From Haemonchus contortus (lineage: Eukaryota > Nematoda > Chromadorea > Rhabditida > Trichostrongylidae), in contig LS997563.1 in NCBI GenBank assembly GCA_000469685.2, forward strand, positions 39,410,468-39,474,467: a stretch of 64,000 nt of DNA. The letters run 5' to 3'. Position numbers and translations under genes: made by a program. Below the pieces are notes generated by a model that ran no database searches, had not been told where the DNA came from, and saw nothing but the letters and a program-made list of their open reading frames with translations. Shown here piece by piece: positions 34,701 through 46,990 of the stretch (within the stretch, counting starts at the first letter, position 1; each line of letters opens with the position of its first letter).

Positions 34701-36952
34701 TCCGAAGCCCTAAGTCTTCCCCTTCCACAACCTTCCTACCCTTCCCACCCTTTTGTCTCCGCCTTCTCGCTTCTTATCCACCTGTACTCGTTGAGTGTAC
34801 CCATGTATTTTTCTAGTGAATCAGGGTTTTTGCTATCTTAAAACCTAAAATCCAACCAGTTTTCATTCTAGCACTGGCATAAACCGCTTGAACTATGTAT
34901 ACAGACAGGAGATTTTTTTCTTATCGTTTAAATCCGGCTTAAACGTTTGAAATACACTTGACCTTACATTTCAAAAACTGTCGAAAAACTCGCTTCAGCG
35001 CAGGAAACAAGTCTCTTATAAACCTTATACTAGAACATTCATAGTAACTATTTGATAACTTTTTCCTAGCTCACGGTCAGAGGTAGCACCAGTCAGAAGT
35101 TATCATATAATGTTTGTATGGTTCCAACATAGAGTAATATTGAGGACATATTGAGAGTATAAGCACTTTCTAACATTGAGGGTAATCTTTTCCTGTTTTT
35201 CCATAATTTCTCATTTTCTCAATTATCTCAATTATGGTACGAATACGAGTACGGAATCTACACTTCACTACAAGGGCAATAATTCATGTTTGACATTTTC
35301 TATTCCAAAAAAGCAGGATTTATCAAAAAAAAAGACGTCGGTTCAAGTTCCTGCTAAGCTTCTTCTCAGACTTTCCTATTTACATAAGAGAAAAACAATC
35401 GAACGAGCTGTTCAGACGGCCCTTTTGTCCAGATAAACCGTTCTGTTCCTGTTCCTGAACAAATGTTGTGGGTAGAGATAGCTGAAGCCTAATCCTTTAA
35501 TGCTTTGCTAAGGTTGTGTTTGTTTGAAAGTAAGAAAGCTCGTGATGGGATTTAGCTTAGGTAAATTACTTTGCCATAACGAACCTAATGACGTGAACAG
35601 CGAAGCGGTTAAATTACACTTTAGTACAAGGGCAATAAGACGCGAAGCATAGGGCTTATGCATACTTTTGGGCTACGAGTAGATAAATGTTCAAAGAAAT
35701 GTCGAACTAACGTTTTTGGGGGAACAAGTCTCATGAGGAAACTCCCATTTCACTGTCTGAAGCTCAAGCATGCTTGTTGGTAATCCCCAAAGTCAATCAT
35801 AAATAGGTAGGTAGGTAAACAGATAAACAGTAGGTGAACAAACAACTTATTAGTTCAGGACTTAGAGAGTTTGCTCGGAGCTTAGATTCTTCCGAATGAT
35901 TTTGTGTATTTTTCTTTTGTTTTTCTGTTAGTTCCAGTAGTTTAGTTTACCAACTGTAAACTGGTTGTTCGTTGGCTGAACATCTTGAGGATGCTCTCTT
36001 GCGCCAATTTTTCCATTCACATTGTCACCTTTTCCGCCGTTGCTCAAACAGAGGCTGTTGAAGTTCTTCAAACGGTCGGCGACCTCCTCTTCTCCCCTCG
36101 CTCACCTCCTCTCAAGCTTTATGAAGGCACTTATCGCTGACCACGATAGGTCCAGGTGTGATTGGGGGACGGTTTTTCTCAAATCTTCGTCTTGTTCTAC
36201 AGTTTACAAATTACTTTTTTGTACTGCGTCGAATTGAAGGGCAAATAGACGATAAATTGCTGGAATGTTACCATGTCCTTTTTTTCTAACTAAGATCCGC
36301 CATGCGCTTGGCTTCTATCCATTCTGACGGAGTTTTTCGATCGCGAATTCCTCTCATGCAATGCATTTGGCAGGCCAGTAGGTTCACAAGCCGCTGTTGA
36401 AGGTTTGTTACAGATTCAGAAATGGACCTGATCAGTTGAAAATTTTATATTCTCGTTTTTTGAAAAATTATTTTCGACTAAAACATAATCGATTGCTTCG
36501 ACTCAAGTTAGCCCAGTCTAACGATATACCTACCATATTCATACTTGAAAGACCGAGTTTACAGCATGGGATAGAATGGAGGTTAACGTCTACTACCAGG
36601 AGTTGGAAGTTTTTTCCCCGAGTTGCACATGCTGCTGGTTTTTAATTCCGGATGTTACTTGTAATTCTACTCGTACTCGTAATTAATGGTGGACGCAAAA
36701 TTCGTCAGCGCGATGAGTCACGATACCTTCGGCTCCGATTCTGCTGTCCGTCCGTATTCATTATTCATAGTACAATGTCTCCAAGAGGAGATCCGCCTTT
36801 TTTTTCTCAAGAGGGATCTCTCTCTATCTGGGCCAACTACTTGTAACACAATTTCAGGCAGAATAATAGGCCAACCTTCCTGACGAACCGTCTTTATTCA
36901 CTCATCTGACCTAAGGCTAACCTGGCGTTACTAGTCATCAGATCCGGAATAT

Positions 36953-37156
36953 AAGCGAGGATCGAATCTTCGCTCGGCATTTGCTCAGACCAGCCGAGCC
37001 TCCCATCCCTCCCAGGTCGGTCAATTGATACTAGACTTGTCTGGGAGGATAAAAGCACTGACTGGTACATGTGCTGGCCACCGCATTGTATGGGCCACAT
37101 ACGCCCATTCATTACGCTACTATATTCCGAATGGATGTCGGGTGCGGGGCGCATCG
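36953..37156 (-). repeat. Dispersed SINE-like repeat, well-preserved copy
   Basis: Minus strand: GATGCGCCCCGCACCCGA, CAGTGCTTTTATCCTCCCAG, ACCTGGGAGGGATGGGAGGC, TCGGCTGGTCTGAGC, then GATTCGATCC (B box-like). The best copy for building a consensus. Confidence 0.6.
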
Positions 37157-37400
37157 TAAAAGCGAGATTGGCCAACGAGGGTTTCATCCTTCATCGTTAT
37201 CTTTCATTTGGCCTTTACATCTGACAAATCGCTTGACCAGCCAGTACACACTTCCCAATCCCAATCTTCCGACGCTCCCTGATGAAGCGTTTGTTCATCC
37301 TGGCTGGGTTCCGATCAAAGATTCGATCCCTAATATGCGCCTGTTATCTATGTCACTGGACTATTCTCCATGGTGATTAATTCCTGTCAGCAACAGAGTT

Positions 37401-37430
37401 ATTCATTCATTCATTTATTCATTCATTCAC
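37401..37430 (+). repeat. ATTC tetranucleotide repeat
   Basis: Seven ATTC/ATTT units. Confidence 0.85.
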
Positions 37431-38639
37431 TCAATCACTTATACATTCTGAACCCTTTTTAACCCTCTGAGTGAGCCTACACGTTGCGGTAGACGACCGC
37501 AGAGGCCATCTAATCAATCTCCTACTAGTTAACCTTCGGTCCATGATCCTGTAGACAAAGTACTGTGGGCTTGCTTGAAATTTCATTGTTTATCTATTTC
37601 CATTGTTTACTCGTATGGATTAGGTGAAACTTCTTTTTTGCACATTTTAGCCCGCCTTTGACTCAGCATACTTTAAGTGAGCAGATGGATAAACAAACAT
37701 CTGAGTAAATAAATTCGCATATGAAATTAATGTATAACTTACAGCTATGCAGTATCACGTACGTCACGATTGCCAATCAATTTTCTATTATTTTTCAAAC
37801 ATTCCACAGGTATTTTTACAATTTTTCTTCAACTATTTGATCTATTATCCAGTGATCATATTGATGAGCCAACACTGGGCTGGGCGCACCCCTCAACCCC
37901 CACCCCTTAACCCCTCCATCATCCCTCCGACCTATCTACATAATTCATCTTGTAAAACTTTCTCAAACATTTTCCTGATATCTTGTAAGATTCACGTATG
38001 CACTTTACACTTTACCGTCTTATCTCGCCACGTTCCACGATCAAAAGAAAACCCCCCACTCCCCTACTTTCACAGTTTTCTCCCACAAGTACATTCAGTG
38101 ATTCACTGATTCATTGTTTCTTTTCGTGGGTACCCTTTATCACAAGGTTTCCGGCCACTTTTTTCTGTGTTTCATTGAAATCTCTCAGCTTTTCCGAATT
38201 TTGTCCGTGAAAGGAGGCATTTTCTCGGGCAAACTATTTTTCCTCACTTGTTTGAACAGGGTGTTTCTCCTGTCTCATTGGAAACTTGAGGAAATCAAAA
38301 GCTAGATTAGCTTAGGGGTCATCGTGGGAGGTGATAAGAGGGATTACAGAGTCCCTGGGCCGTTTCGCTTAGCATTTCTCTCCTAGTCCCGTTACAGTTA
38401 TTCAGCTCATAATCAGTTAGAAGGCCTCAGATAAAATTTTGTGAGTTTGGATGGCTATTCAGGGAAATCTCGATAGAAACAACATTGATATAATAGTCCA
38501 AAGTATGTTGAACATTCAAATTTTTAGGCTCGGTTTGCACAGTTTGAGATGAGCCCAAGTACTGGCTTCTTATAAAAATCGTATTAACGATTGAATGCGT
38601 ATAAGATTTACACTTGCTGGGGCCTACCGAACAGCACCT

Positions 38640-38735
38640 TTACATCCTCCCAGATGAATCTGGTATATCTCACTCAGCCCCTCGGGAAATGGAGACTTGG
38701 AGTGACCTAGGCTGGAATCGGTCTGTTAGAGAATC
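38640..38735 (+). repeat. Dispersed SINE-like repeat, core fragment
   Basis: ACATCCTCCCAGATGAATCT, CTCGGGAAATGGAGACTTGG and CTGGAATCGG follow the family core order. Confidence 0.4.
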
Positions 38736-40140
38736 TCTGGGCCTATACATACTTTTCTAGGCACCTCCCAATTGTACTACCGTAGCTCAAAATTTATTAT
38801 ATCTCCTCCCAATTTCATAATTTTGTGCATGTACCAAGATTATGCCCCAATTTTATTAAATACCTTGCCATATTATGTTGCTTTTTGGGTGAATTTGATT
38901 ATTATTGAATTAAATAAGCTCAATATATGTCACTACTGGGTTTTATTCACTTTGTCTGCACGTTGACCAAGTCGAATCCCATTAGATCTGCTTGTTGCCG
39001 ATTTCAATGAATCCGGTCCAATTGATGGGGATTTCTTCAAACTCTCAAGGTTCTCATTAGGATTAGAGGAATGGGCTCTTTTTGAGGAGCTGATCGGCGA
39101 TGTGAATCTTTCCATTCTCTCAGCACATCCGTTATTCGTTCAATGTTTCCGTTTCTCTTTTATTTTCCTTTTTTTGTTTTTATTACCCAGTCGTTTCTCA
39201 TCTCGTGTCTATCTACCTAAATGTGATCCTATTTTCCAATCATTTGCATCATCATTGTCGGATGCTATGGAGGGGTGACTTTGGTGCGAATGGCAATAAA
39301 ACTGGTTTCGACCAAATCGAGAGAAAATAGATCTTCTCGAATTCGTTTTTGGTTACCTTTCTCTGCCTTTTTCAATGTCATCTGACGAAGTTTCGTCTCT
39401 GTTTGCGTTAGGTCAGGTATATTATCTAGCCGTTTTGTACAGATGCAAAAGGGCTGGTTCTAGTCATAAGTATTCGCATTGCACTCTGAAAATGATGTGT
39501 TTATCAACTAGAAGTAGATAGAAGTAAACAATCAAGTGCGTGAACAAAATGAGTAAAAGAAGCGCATGAAATGGCTTGAAACCAGCTTGGATCGTTAAAG
39601 ATCCAATGGCATCCAGCATTCCCTTCGATGATGACTCAGTTCCAACTTTATTATTCTTTCACGATTTATCATGTTTTTGCGCTTTTTGAATCAAAAAATT
39701 GTTTTTGTTTGTCAAAGTCAAATGTTCTAAGAAGCTCAGAGTTCTTTTTTTCCTATAGATCCCATTCCCTTCGACTCCCGGATTTCATTTGGTAGTCGAA
39801 ACTGTTTTCTGTCGGAAACTTGGCAAACCGAAAAAAGTTGTTTCCCGAAAAACAACTTGAAGTCAGTGTGTTCATGTGGCCTTTTTTGGCGACTTGAGGA
39901 TTCTTTCCTAATTTACACTAGTAAACTTAGTAGTAATCAACTTTCGAGTAGCTATTTTGTAATGTGCGAGAGCATAAATGGCACCCCAAATGGATCGTAA
40001 GAGAATTCTGCACAATTCAGAAAGGGAGATGTTGGTTTCGTTATTAAGTCTCTAGCTAAACAATAGTAACTTACTTAGTGATTACAATATTAGCAACCTT
40101 AGATAGGTTTTTCGGGTTTCGAAATAACAGAATGACTACC

Positions 40141-40397
40141 ATTTTAATTTAAATTTCCCATTTCCAAGCTTGCAAAACGCACATGTATATCAAGGACTCG
40201 GATCTTTATATCACCTCTATAAGTTCACGGCCCTACCAACTGCCTCACCGTTGCAATACAACATGGCTGCTCGGCTTGGTTACCAGTTTGACACAGTAGT
40301 ACCACTTTTTTTCAGGAAACCCTCATTCGACCATCTTGTTGCCGATGTAACTTCTCTCAAGATAAAAGTTGGAGCCCTCGGAAAGCACCGTCGATAA
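40141..40397 (+). CDS. Coding-like open frame, possible last exon, unknown
   Basis: Open frame ending TAA at 40395-40397. Its last part (KPSFDHLVADVTSLKIKVG) follows an internal CTTTTTTTCAG acceptor at 40304-40314, and the earlier part contains HVYQGLGSLYHLYKF. It could be a single exon or a short terminal exon from 40315. No homologue recognised. Confidence 0.22.
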
Positions 40398-41642
40398 AAT
40401 CCGATTGCGCTCGCTCTTCTGAGAGCTTTTCAGCCTAATATTGATGCCCTAGAAAGGCAATCGAAATCACAAAAAAGGCATTCCTTGGGAAGAATATAGA
40501 AAAAGAGTGATTTAGAATGCCCTGAATCCCACACCAAGAAAATTAGCTGACAGCTTGAAGCCTACACGCAATTGATTAAAGGCAATGTTTAGAAAAAATT
40601 TAGGGTACCTTTTTTTGACGGGAATTGATAGGACTACTCTAGAATAAAGCGATAACAAGGAAACAAGCGCAAAAAACGATGAACAAAAATAATTACAAAG
40701 GGTCAAAAAAAAGCTGGAAAGGGGGGTTGGACGTATTTCACATTGAAAAAACGACGGTTAGGGAGTGTTCGCGCGAAAATGCACGAACGCCACGCAATGT
40801 CCGCAATACAGACAACACATCGAAATTAACGGAGTTTCTGAAATAAAAAAAAACATTTGCATGCAATAATCTACACAAAATATGTTAAAATCTTCAATAA
40901 ACTTACGAGAAAAGTTAAAGAATGATACCGTAAAAAATTAATAACAAAAAAAAAACAAACGATACGCGAATAATAGAAATAACAGCCGAATACTAGCCCC
41001 TGTGTGAGGCGGTCGACCAGCTGATCATTCCTGGCAATTTGCCAACCTGCGTATCGATTTTTCGCCAACTTCGCTCCAATGCGAAAGTGGTGAAAGAAAA
41101 TTCGAACCCGTAGCCAGCCTAGCGAGGGGCGGAGGCATCCCGTCCCCCAAAGTTCCTGGCCTTATCGTGCCCTATCCAGCTGTTTTCCGACCTAATTCCT
41201 GCACAAATGGTATCAGAGGGGGCTTCGAATTCAGACCATGTGCAAATCTCCGAAACAATTTTTTCGTGAACACTGCCTTTAAGCGACTGAGAATGTGAAA
41301 TAAAAAATTTGTAACAACCACTGTTACCACTTCCTGCCGTTTTTACTACTTTCTATTCTAGCCGACTAATGCCACGCCTCTTCTCCACCATTACCTTTAA
41401 AAGAACTAACTTCATGCATTGCCCGGTTTCCCTCCGATTTTTTTTGTACTTCATAACATTCTTTTACTGGAACCGTGCTAATTGTTCAACTGTTGAGTGA
41501 ATATTCTTATATTGTAACAGCAGCTGAGTAAATAAATAAAATACTGGTTAAAGTCCGACTCTTGGACCATTCTCTTGGAATCCTGCATAGCACTTTTCCT
41601 CAACTGCGATTGCTCCAACGGACATTCCGATAGCTCGGTTTT

Positions 41643-41834
41643 CTACTTCCGCTTTAGACATTCAAGCCATTCTGGTTTCCCTTCTGAGGACTCCTCAGGT
41701 GGGGACTTGAACAGATGCTCATGATTACGAGCATTTTCGCGGAACTTCTGAATCCTAACCTTTTTCCTTCCCATCGAGGCTGTACAGAAACAGCTATTGA
41801 ACCGGTGATGAATGCGGTTTCCGTTTGAAGCCAT
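41643..41834 (-). CDS. Small basic open frame, unknown
   Basis: Starts with a true ATG (MASNGNRIHHRFNS) and ends in TAG, 63 residues, rich in Lys, Arg, Glu and His (GRKKVRIQKFRENARNHEH). Balanced codon use and charged composition are unlike the hydrophobic chance frames around it, but no splice or family evidence supports it. Confidence 0.2.
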   Translation of the reverse strand: MASNGNRIHHRFNSCFCTASMGRKKVRIQKFRENARNHEHLFKSPPEESSEGKPEWLECLKRK

Positions 41835-42234
41835 TGTTTGAGTCTTTTGAAATCACTTGGGATGGCATTTAATACTTTCGTCTTTGTCTATTATGAATCA
41901 CAGGAACAGCTTCCATATACTCGTCTCCTTTGCCGTTGCATGTATGGTCTCCTTTTCTTCAGGAACTGCTACCTGTCTGTTTAATTTTCTTCTGTTTTGC
42001 TCAACCATCCGAGGAGAAAGAAGAGGACTCGTTTTGAGAGTGATGTGCCGAACAGTAGCCGTTCACAACCCTCATAATTAGGATTAGGATTCGCTGGTAT
42101 TCATCTGCTCCTTTTCACTCATTCGCCAGTTCGTGGACCTGGCTCTATCTTTATTGCAAACATATTTTTTGTAAAATAAGGGCCACGGTGGAAGTGTGTA
42201 GTGATAAGTTACGCAGTATCACATGCTCAGATCA

Positions 42235-42424
42235 CGGCTTGATACCCGCCTGTGCCAAAAGAGCCTTCCATCCCTCCGGGGTCTGTTGATAGGTACCAGA
42301 TTGTTTGGGAGGACAGAGCATTGACTTCTCCATCGGTTCGACTGCACAATTCATTGTGTAGGTCACCTACGCATTTGAAACGCCACCGCGACTCAGAATG
42401 GAAATCAAAGGCGGGGCGCATCCC
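42235..42424 (-). repeat. Dispersed SINE-like repeat, well-preserved copy
   Basis: Minus strand: GGGATGCGCCCCGCCTTTGA, TTCCATTCTGAGTCGCGG, AATGCTCTGTCCTCCCAAAC, CCCGGAGGGATGGAAGGCTC. Collinear with the copy at 36953. Confidence 0.6.
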
Positions 42425-44999
42425 GGCAGCGAGATTGGTTGACGCCGGAAGACTTATACTGAACCTTTGTTATTTATCACATTTTATTCCAATCCTCGCT
42501 GAACTAACCTTCTCGAGTTCTGCTAGGAATGTTTCTAAATGGTTCCCTATCAGCTTGAAGCGTCTAAAAACCATATGTCATTGAATCCTCTTGTGAAAGG
42601 CTAAATGAATTGCCATCATTTGTTACCTGGAATAAAAGATGAATCAGGTCCAGGAAGACCATAGGGAGTCCTAGCAGGGACGCATTCTCTCACAAACTAG
42701 TATACAACATCGGATGCTGGCCGGTAGGCCTGAGACATGTGTAGGCGTTTTAAGAGATTTAACTAGTTATACTTGTAATATTCTAAAAATTCCAAGGTAC
42801 TTCGAGTTGAAGTAGCAGCATGTATACTCTTCTCCTCCTTTCCGATAATCCTCCCAAGATATAAGATCCGACTAGTTGAAAAACTCACCAATGGAGATTC
42901 AAGGAGGTGGAACTTGGTAGAGAGAAATCCTCATCGTTTCTTTCTACTCCATTGTTGGAAATTCTCGGACTCAAGGGGACTTCAACCCTTCTTACCCTAT
43001 CCCAACCTGTTCAACAGCTTGATACCTTTGTCTGAATGGGATGCGCAATCGAAAAAGAAGATCGTCGTTTTGCCGATGCGGTTTCTAAGTGTGATTGATT
43101 GCGTTTTGGACAATAATCTCAAGAGAAACCGTCTGGTCTTCGCATAGACATCGAGCGAAACCCTTCCATCAAAATAAGATCCTCCATTAGGGTCGTTTTT
43201 TCCATGTTCAGAACGTTCAAGAATTTCTACTCACTCTTCAACTTCAACCAATCAGTACACTCTCTTTCTGTTCTGATGGTCATTATTTTTTTTCGGGAAT
43301 TTTGGCAAGTGCACTCAAAAAATGATCTGAGCAATGTTGTGGGTGTCTATGATTGGCTGGCAGTCGCAACCACCAATCAGAGAAGACGTCTTAACTTTCA
43401 CCCGGATCCACTTTGAAAAGAAGGGGATGCAAGTTCGTTGCTTGGGTGGTTATGTACAAGAGCCATTGCCTGGATTTTGGGCTTATGTCTAACAACGTTG
43501 TTCCGAAACTGGTAACCATGTCGGCATAACACAACTGCTTAGTTTCACGACCAGGCCTATTAATCCTTCTGTTCACATTACGAAGGATGCTTGCCTGGAG
43601 ATGAAAAGATTAGATGGAGGTTATGACTGCTCTATGGCTGAAAAAAGACGCAGTTAAAATCATGCAGGAGAGTGGCAGGATTTTCGCCGCACGCGACAAA
43701 ATAGTTCGCACGCGGCGAGAAATCGTACCAGAGACCGTCCGTTCACGTTTAGTTGTGCGAAGCTGTTTACATCATACGGAAACTTAAACTCAACTGGTTC
43801 AAACTTGACTTTAACTCGTTAAAACCTGACTTATCCTTTCTGGCATTAACGATTCATAACATGACATAACTTGTTACCAAATGGGTATACGGCTAGTTTG
43901 ACTGGTTACCTTTGTTTCACCATGTTATGACGACGCTCATGTCAGGTTTCAACCGGAATTACCAAGTAAATGTATGGGATACCCATTATTTTGTATGGGT
44001 TCGGTTATGGCAACAGTAGAATTGATCCCATATCCACTTCCCAGTCCCAACGATGCCCTCATTACTGGGAATGGGTGCCATACTTATATGGAAGTGCTGG
44101 TTCGTTTGAACAATCTGATCGCGGCCAGTCGAATTGCCCTAGAGTTACCCTAACCTGGGAGATTGCACCAAATCTCCCGGGATCCGATCTGGTTTCGGTC
44201 GCCTTAGTCGTCAGTTTTCGTTCTCCCGAAGTTTCGTTTTTTTCATCATTTCATTTTCATTTTCATTTTTTTCATTGGAGCGTGCGAATCACTTGCTAAA
44301 GACGCGTGCGGTCGTGCGGCGGCCGCGTCGCGCGACTGCACGCGAGAGGAAGAGACATTTTCGTTTCCGATTTTTTGAGTCACAACATGCTCAGCTCAAT
44401 GACCCTAACCTGCTACTTTTTGCAATACTTCATTATTCGCTGTCGTTGGACGTGATGACTTTGCTCATGTGGTTTTCGCCATTTTACCATCATTTTCCAG
44501 TCCCTGCCTATTATTTTTTACATCAATTTTACATGATGCAATACCCTTTCCGGTGGTTAACTGTGTCCATAATTGTTTTAAGTGTTCGCTCAGTGAGCAA
44601 CGCCATTCATCTAATCAGCACGTACTTTGGTTTTCAAAAATTTTATTTATCATCGGTTTCACTGAAAAGACACGCTCTCAACATTTGCCTACCAGTTTAT
44701 TGTTGAAGAACAACCGTTTCAATTTTTGCAGACCAATTTCTGTTTTTCAAAGTTTTAAATGGTTCCCGATTCCCAATTTTATTTCCATTTTGCAATTCGC
44801 TACCATATTTTACAGTACATAGTTCTGATCCGTTTACAGTAATGATCGTTCTGTTACTCGAGTTGTTACCTCTGCTTTCGAACCCTGAGCTCATAATGTT
44901 GTAAAGAAGGCTTTCCATACCCTTAATTAGGAAACTATCTTGATTTGATAATGCGGTGAGGAGTTGAGACGCTTAGAGCTCGAACAAAGTGATCATGCC

Positions 45000-45065
45000 T
45001 TGAAGGGTTGGCCGAGATCGCTGGAGTGCGCCACGCACCTGATTTCGAGTTCACACCGCGGCTGT
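45000..45065 (+). repeat. tRNA-like sequence (possible SINE head)
   Basis: TTGGCCGAGATCGCTGGAGTGCG resembles a tRNA D-arm/A box, and GAGTTCACACC lies 30-odd nt later as a B box. The stems do not pair well enough for a tRNA gene. Confidence 0.3.
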
Positions 45066-46924
45066 GTTCAAATACATTGTCGATTACCTCAAATAATTTT
45101 TCATTCTCTTCACCTCCTCAATGGGAGTGATATCAATACTTTGACTATGAGGAAAAGTTTGTCGGCTTGGAAGTAATTTTAACCTAGGGGTGGTTCCTCC
45201 TTTGCTTATGTCGACACTATCTTTTGGATTCTTACGAAGTTACTCAAAAAGTCACTCTTGGATCATTCGCTCCTCAACCATTTGAAATGGATCTTCACTT
45301 CTCATCAGTCTTCTCTTTTTCTTCTACTTATCTGTTGAAGATGTATCCAGTTTCACGAGCATCGGCACACGCATGATCGTACAGCGATAGCAAGAAAAAC
45401 TTGTATACACAACTGGTCAAATCAAAAATTGGACCCGCTCTTGATTGTATAAATGGTGCTGTGCAGTACTTGTTGGTTCTGGTTTTGGTTCAAGCTGCTT
45501 TGGTTTCGCGGTCAGAGAGTTATCACGTCGGGTTTGTGGTTCGAGTAAGGGTAGGAGATAAAAGAGTAATTGGCTGCATTTACAAGTTGAGGCACTTATC
45601 GAAATCTGTTCCGTATACTAATAAGGAACGAAGAGTGTTGTGTGTTGTCTTTTTTTTGCTTTTGCTTTTTGTTCTGCTTGCTGCATGCTTTTTTATTCTT
45701 CTTTGAAACAAATGGAAGCAGCAGTGCTGCAATTCAAAGCTGGAAAGTAATTCAATTAAGCGTCATCGTCTTCGCGACCTCAAAAGGAACTTACCTGCTC
45801 CCTTTGGTGCTTTTTAGTTGTGAACTTGACTTCATCATGGAAACATCATGTTTCTTTGTAAGCATGACTCAGATTCCTTCAGAAAATCTTCCTTCTGACT
45901 TGGTTCAGCTCCAATACCGGAATCTGCGTCTATGATGCCACTGAAGAGGGGTACCCGTCCAATGGCATCACAAACACAGCTTTGCTAGTTATCTGTCGAA
46001 TTTCTGCATGGAATCGCACTCTTGCTGATTTTTTAGTGGCAAATGCTCCATAGCAAAGGGGTTCAACATGCCCCTCGGCTTGCAAATCCCGCCCATCTCA
46101 TAGGACACGCCCATGGCTGCAAATAATGTACATGGAAAAGGCTTTCTTTTTGAATCCCAATAATAGAGAGGAACAAGAATATTGCATGACAGATAAATGT
46201 AACATTCTCAAAGTTTACCGAAATCAGTTATGATGAGTCTTTCTCTTTATTGAACTGTTCGTTTCTCTAGATAGTCTTGGTTAATGTATTGTACAGTGCC
46301 TTACTGCATTGGATTAGGCAGACACGGTCAGAATGGTAAGGAACTCAACTAATTTTGAGTGGCACCTTTGCATGGGAAGGCTGAGGAGGTCACTGAACCA
46401 AAGGATGATGGATGTTCCAGGGAACTGGGCCCTTTTAAGAGGTCTCTAATAGCCAAGAAACGGTAGGAAGAGCCAGCATCATGGAGGAGAATGAGTTGTT
46501 GCCAAGAAGCATCAGATATTGTCGAATACGATGCTATCTCTATTGCTTATGTTATGCAAGCTTAGCTAAAAGCTGGTTTTTCGCCATAGCATGATGTCAA
46601 CGACCATGCTGAAGTCCGAACCGATCGCTGCAGCAACACTGGCGGCCTTGCCCATCTCCTTACGACATACTCTGGCCATCCATCAATCGCTATGTTTATC
46701 TGCTACCATCAAAATGTTGGCACAGAGTATTGGCACCGATCAGCACAAAACCTTTTTTGCATTTTACGACATCACAACGACCTTCTTACTACTTCATATG
46801 CTAATTTTATGTCGGACGGCTGATCCTTTGTAAAGTTTTTTCCTCCACAGCCTTGGTGATGGATAACGGCTATAATTACTTTTGGGTACAGATTCAATTG
46901 CGACACTTTTGAGAGAACTCTGCT

Positions 46925-46990
46925 AGAAGGGCGAGAAGAGCGGGAGAGGAGGAGAGGGGGAGGAGTTTAGTGGGGGTGAAAAAAGAGGTA
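46925..46990 (+). repeat. Polypurine tract
   Basis: A nearly uninterrupted G/A-rich strand (GAGAAGAGCGGGAGAGGAGG and on), a possible triplex-forming or simple low-complexity tract. Confidence 0.6.

Larger units (their letters stand above)
31755..40140. other. Gene-poor stretch
   Basis: Only SINE-like copies (36953, 38640), the ATTC repeat and low-complexity pyrimidine tracts are seen. The longest plus frame (33161-33568) has no domain or splice support. Confidence 0.45.

Noticed and set aside
44275..44822. Frames of 143 and 117 codons
   Set aside because: Overlapping frames of a pyrimidine-rich strand, rich in Phe, Ser and His, without family resemblance.
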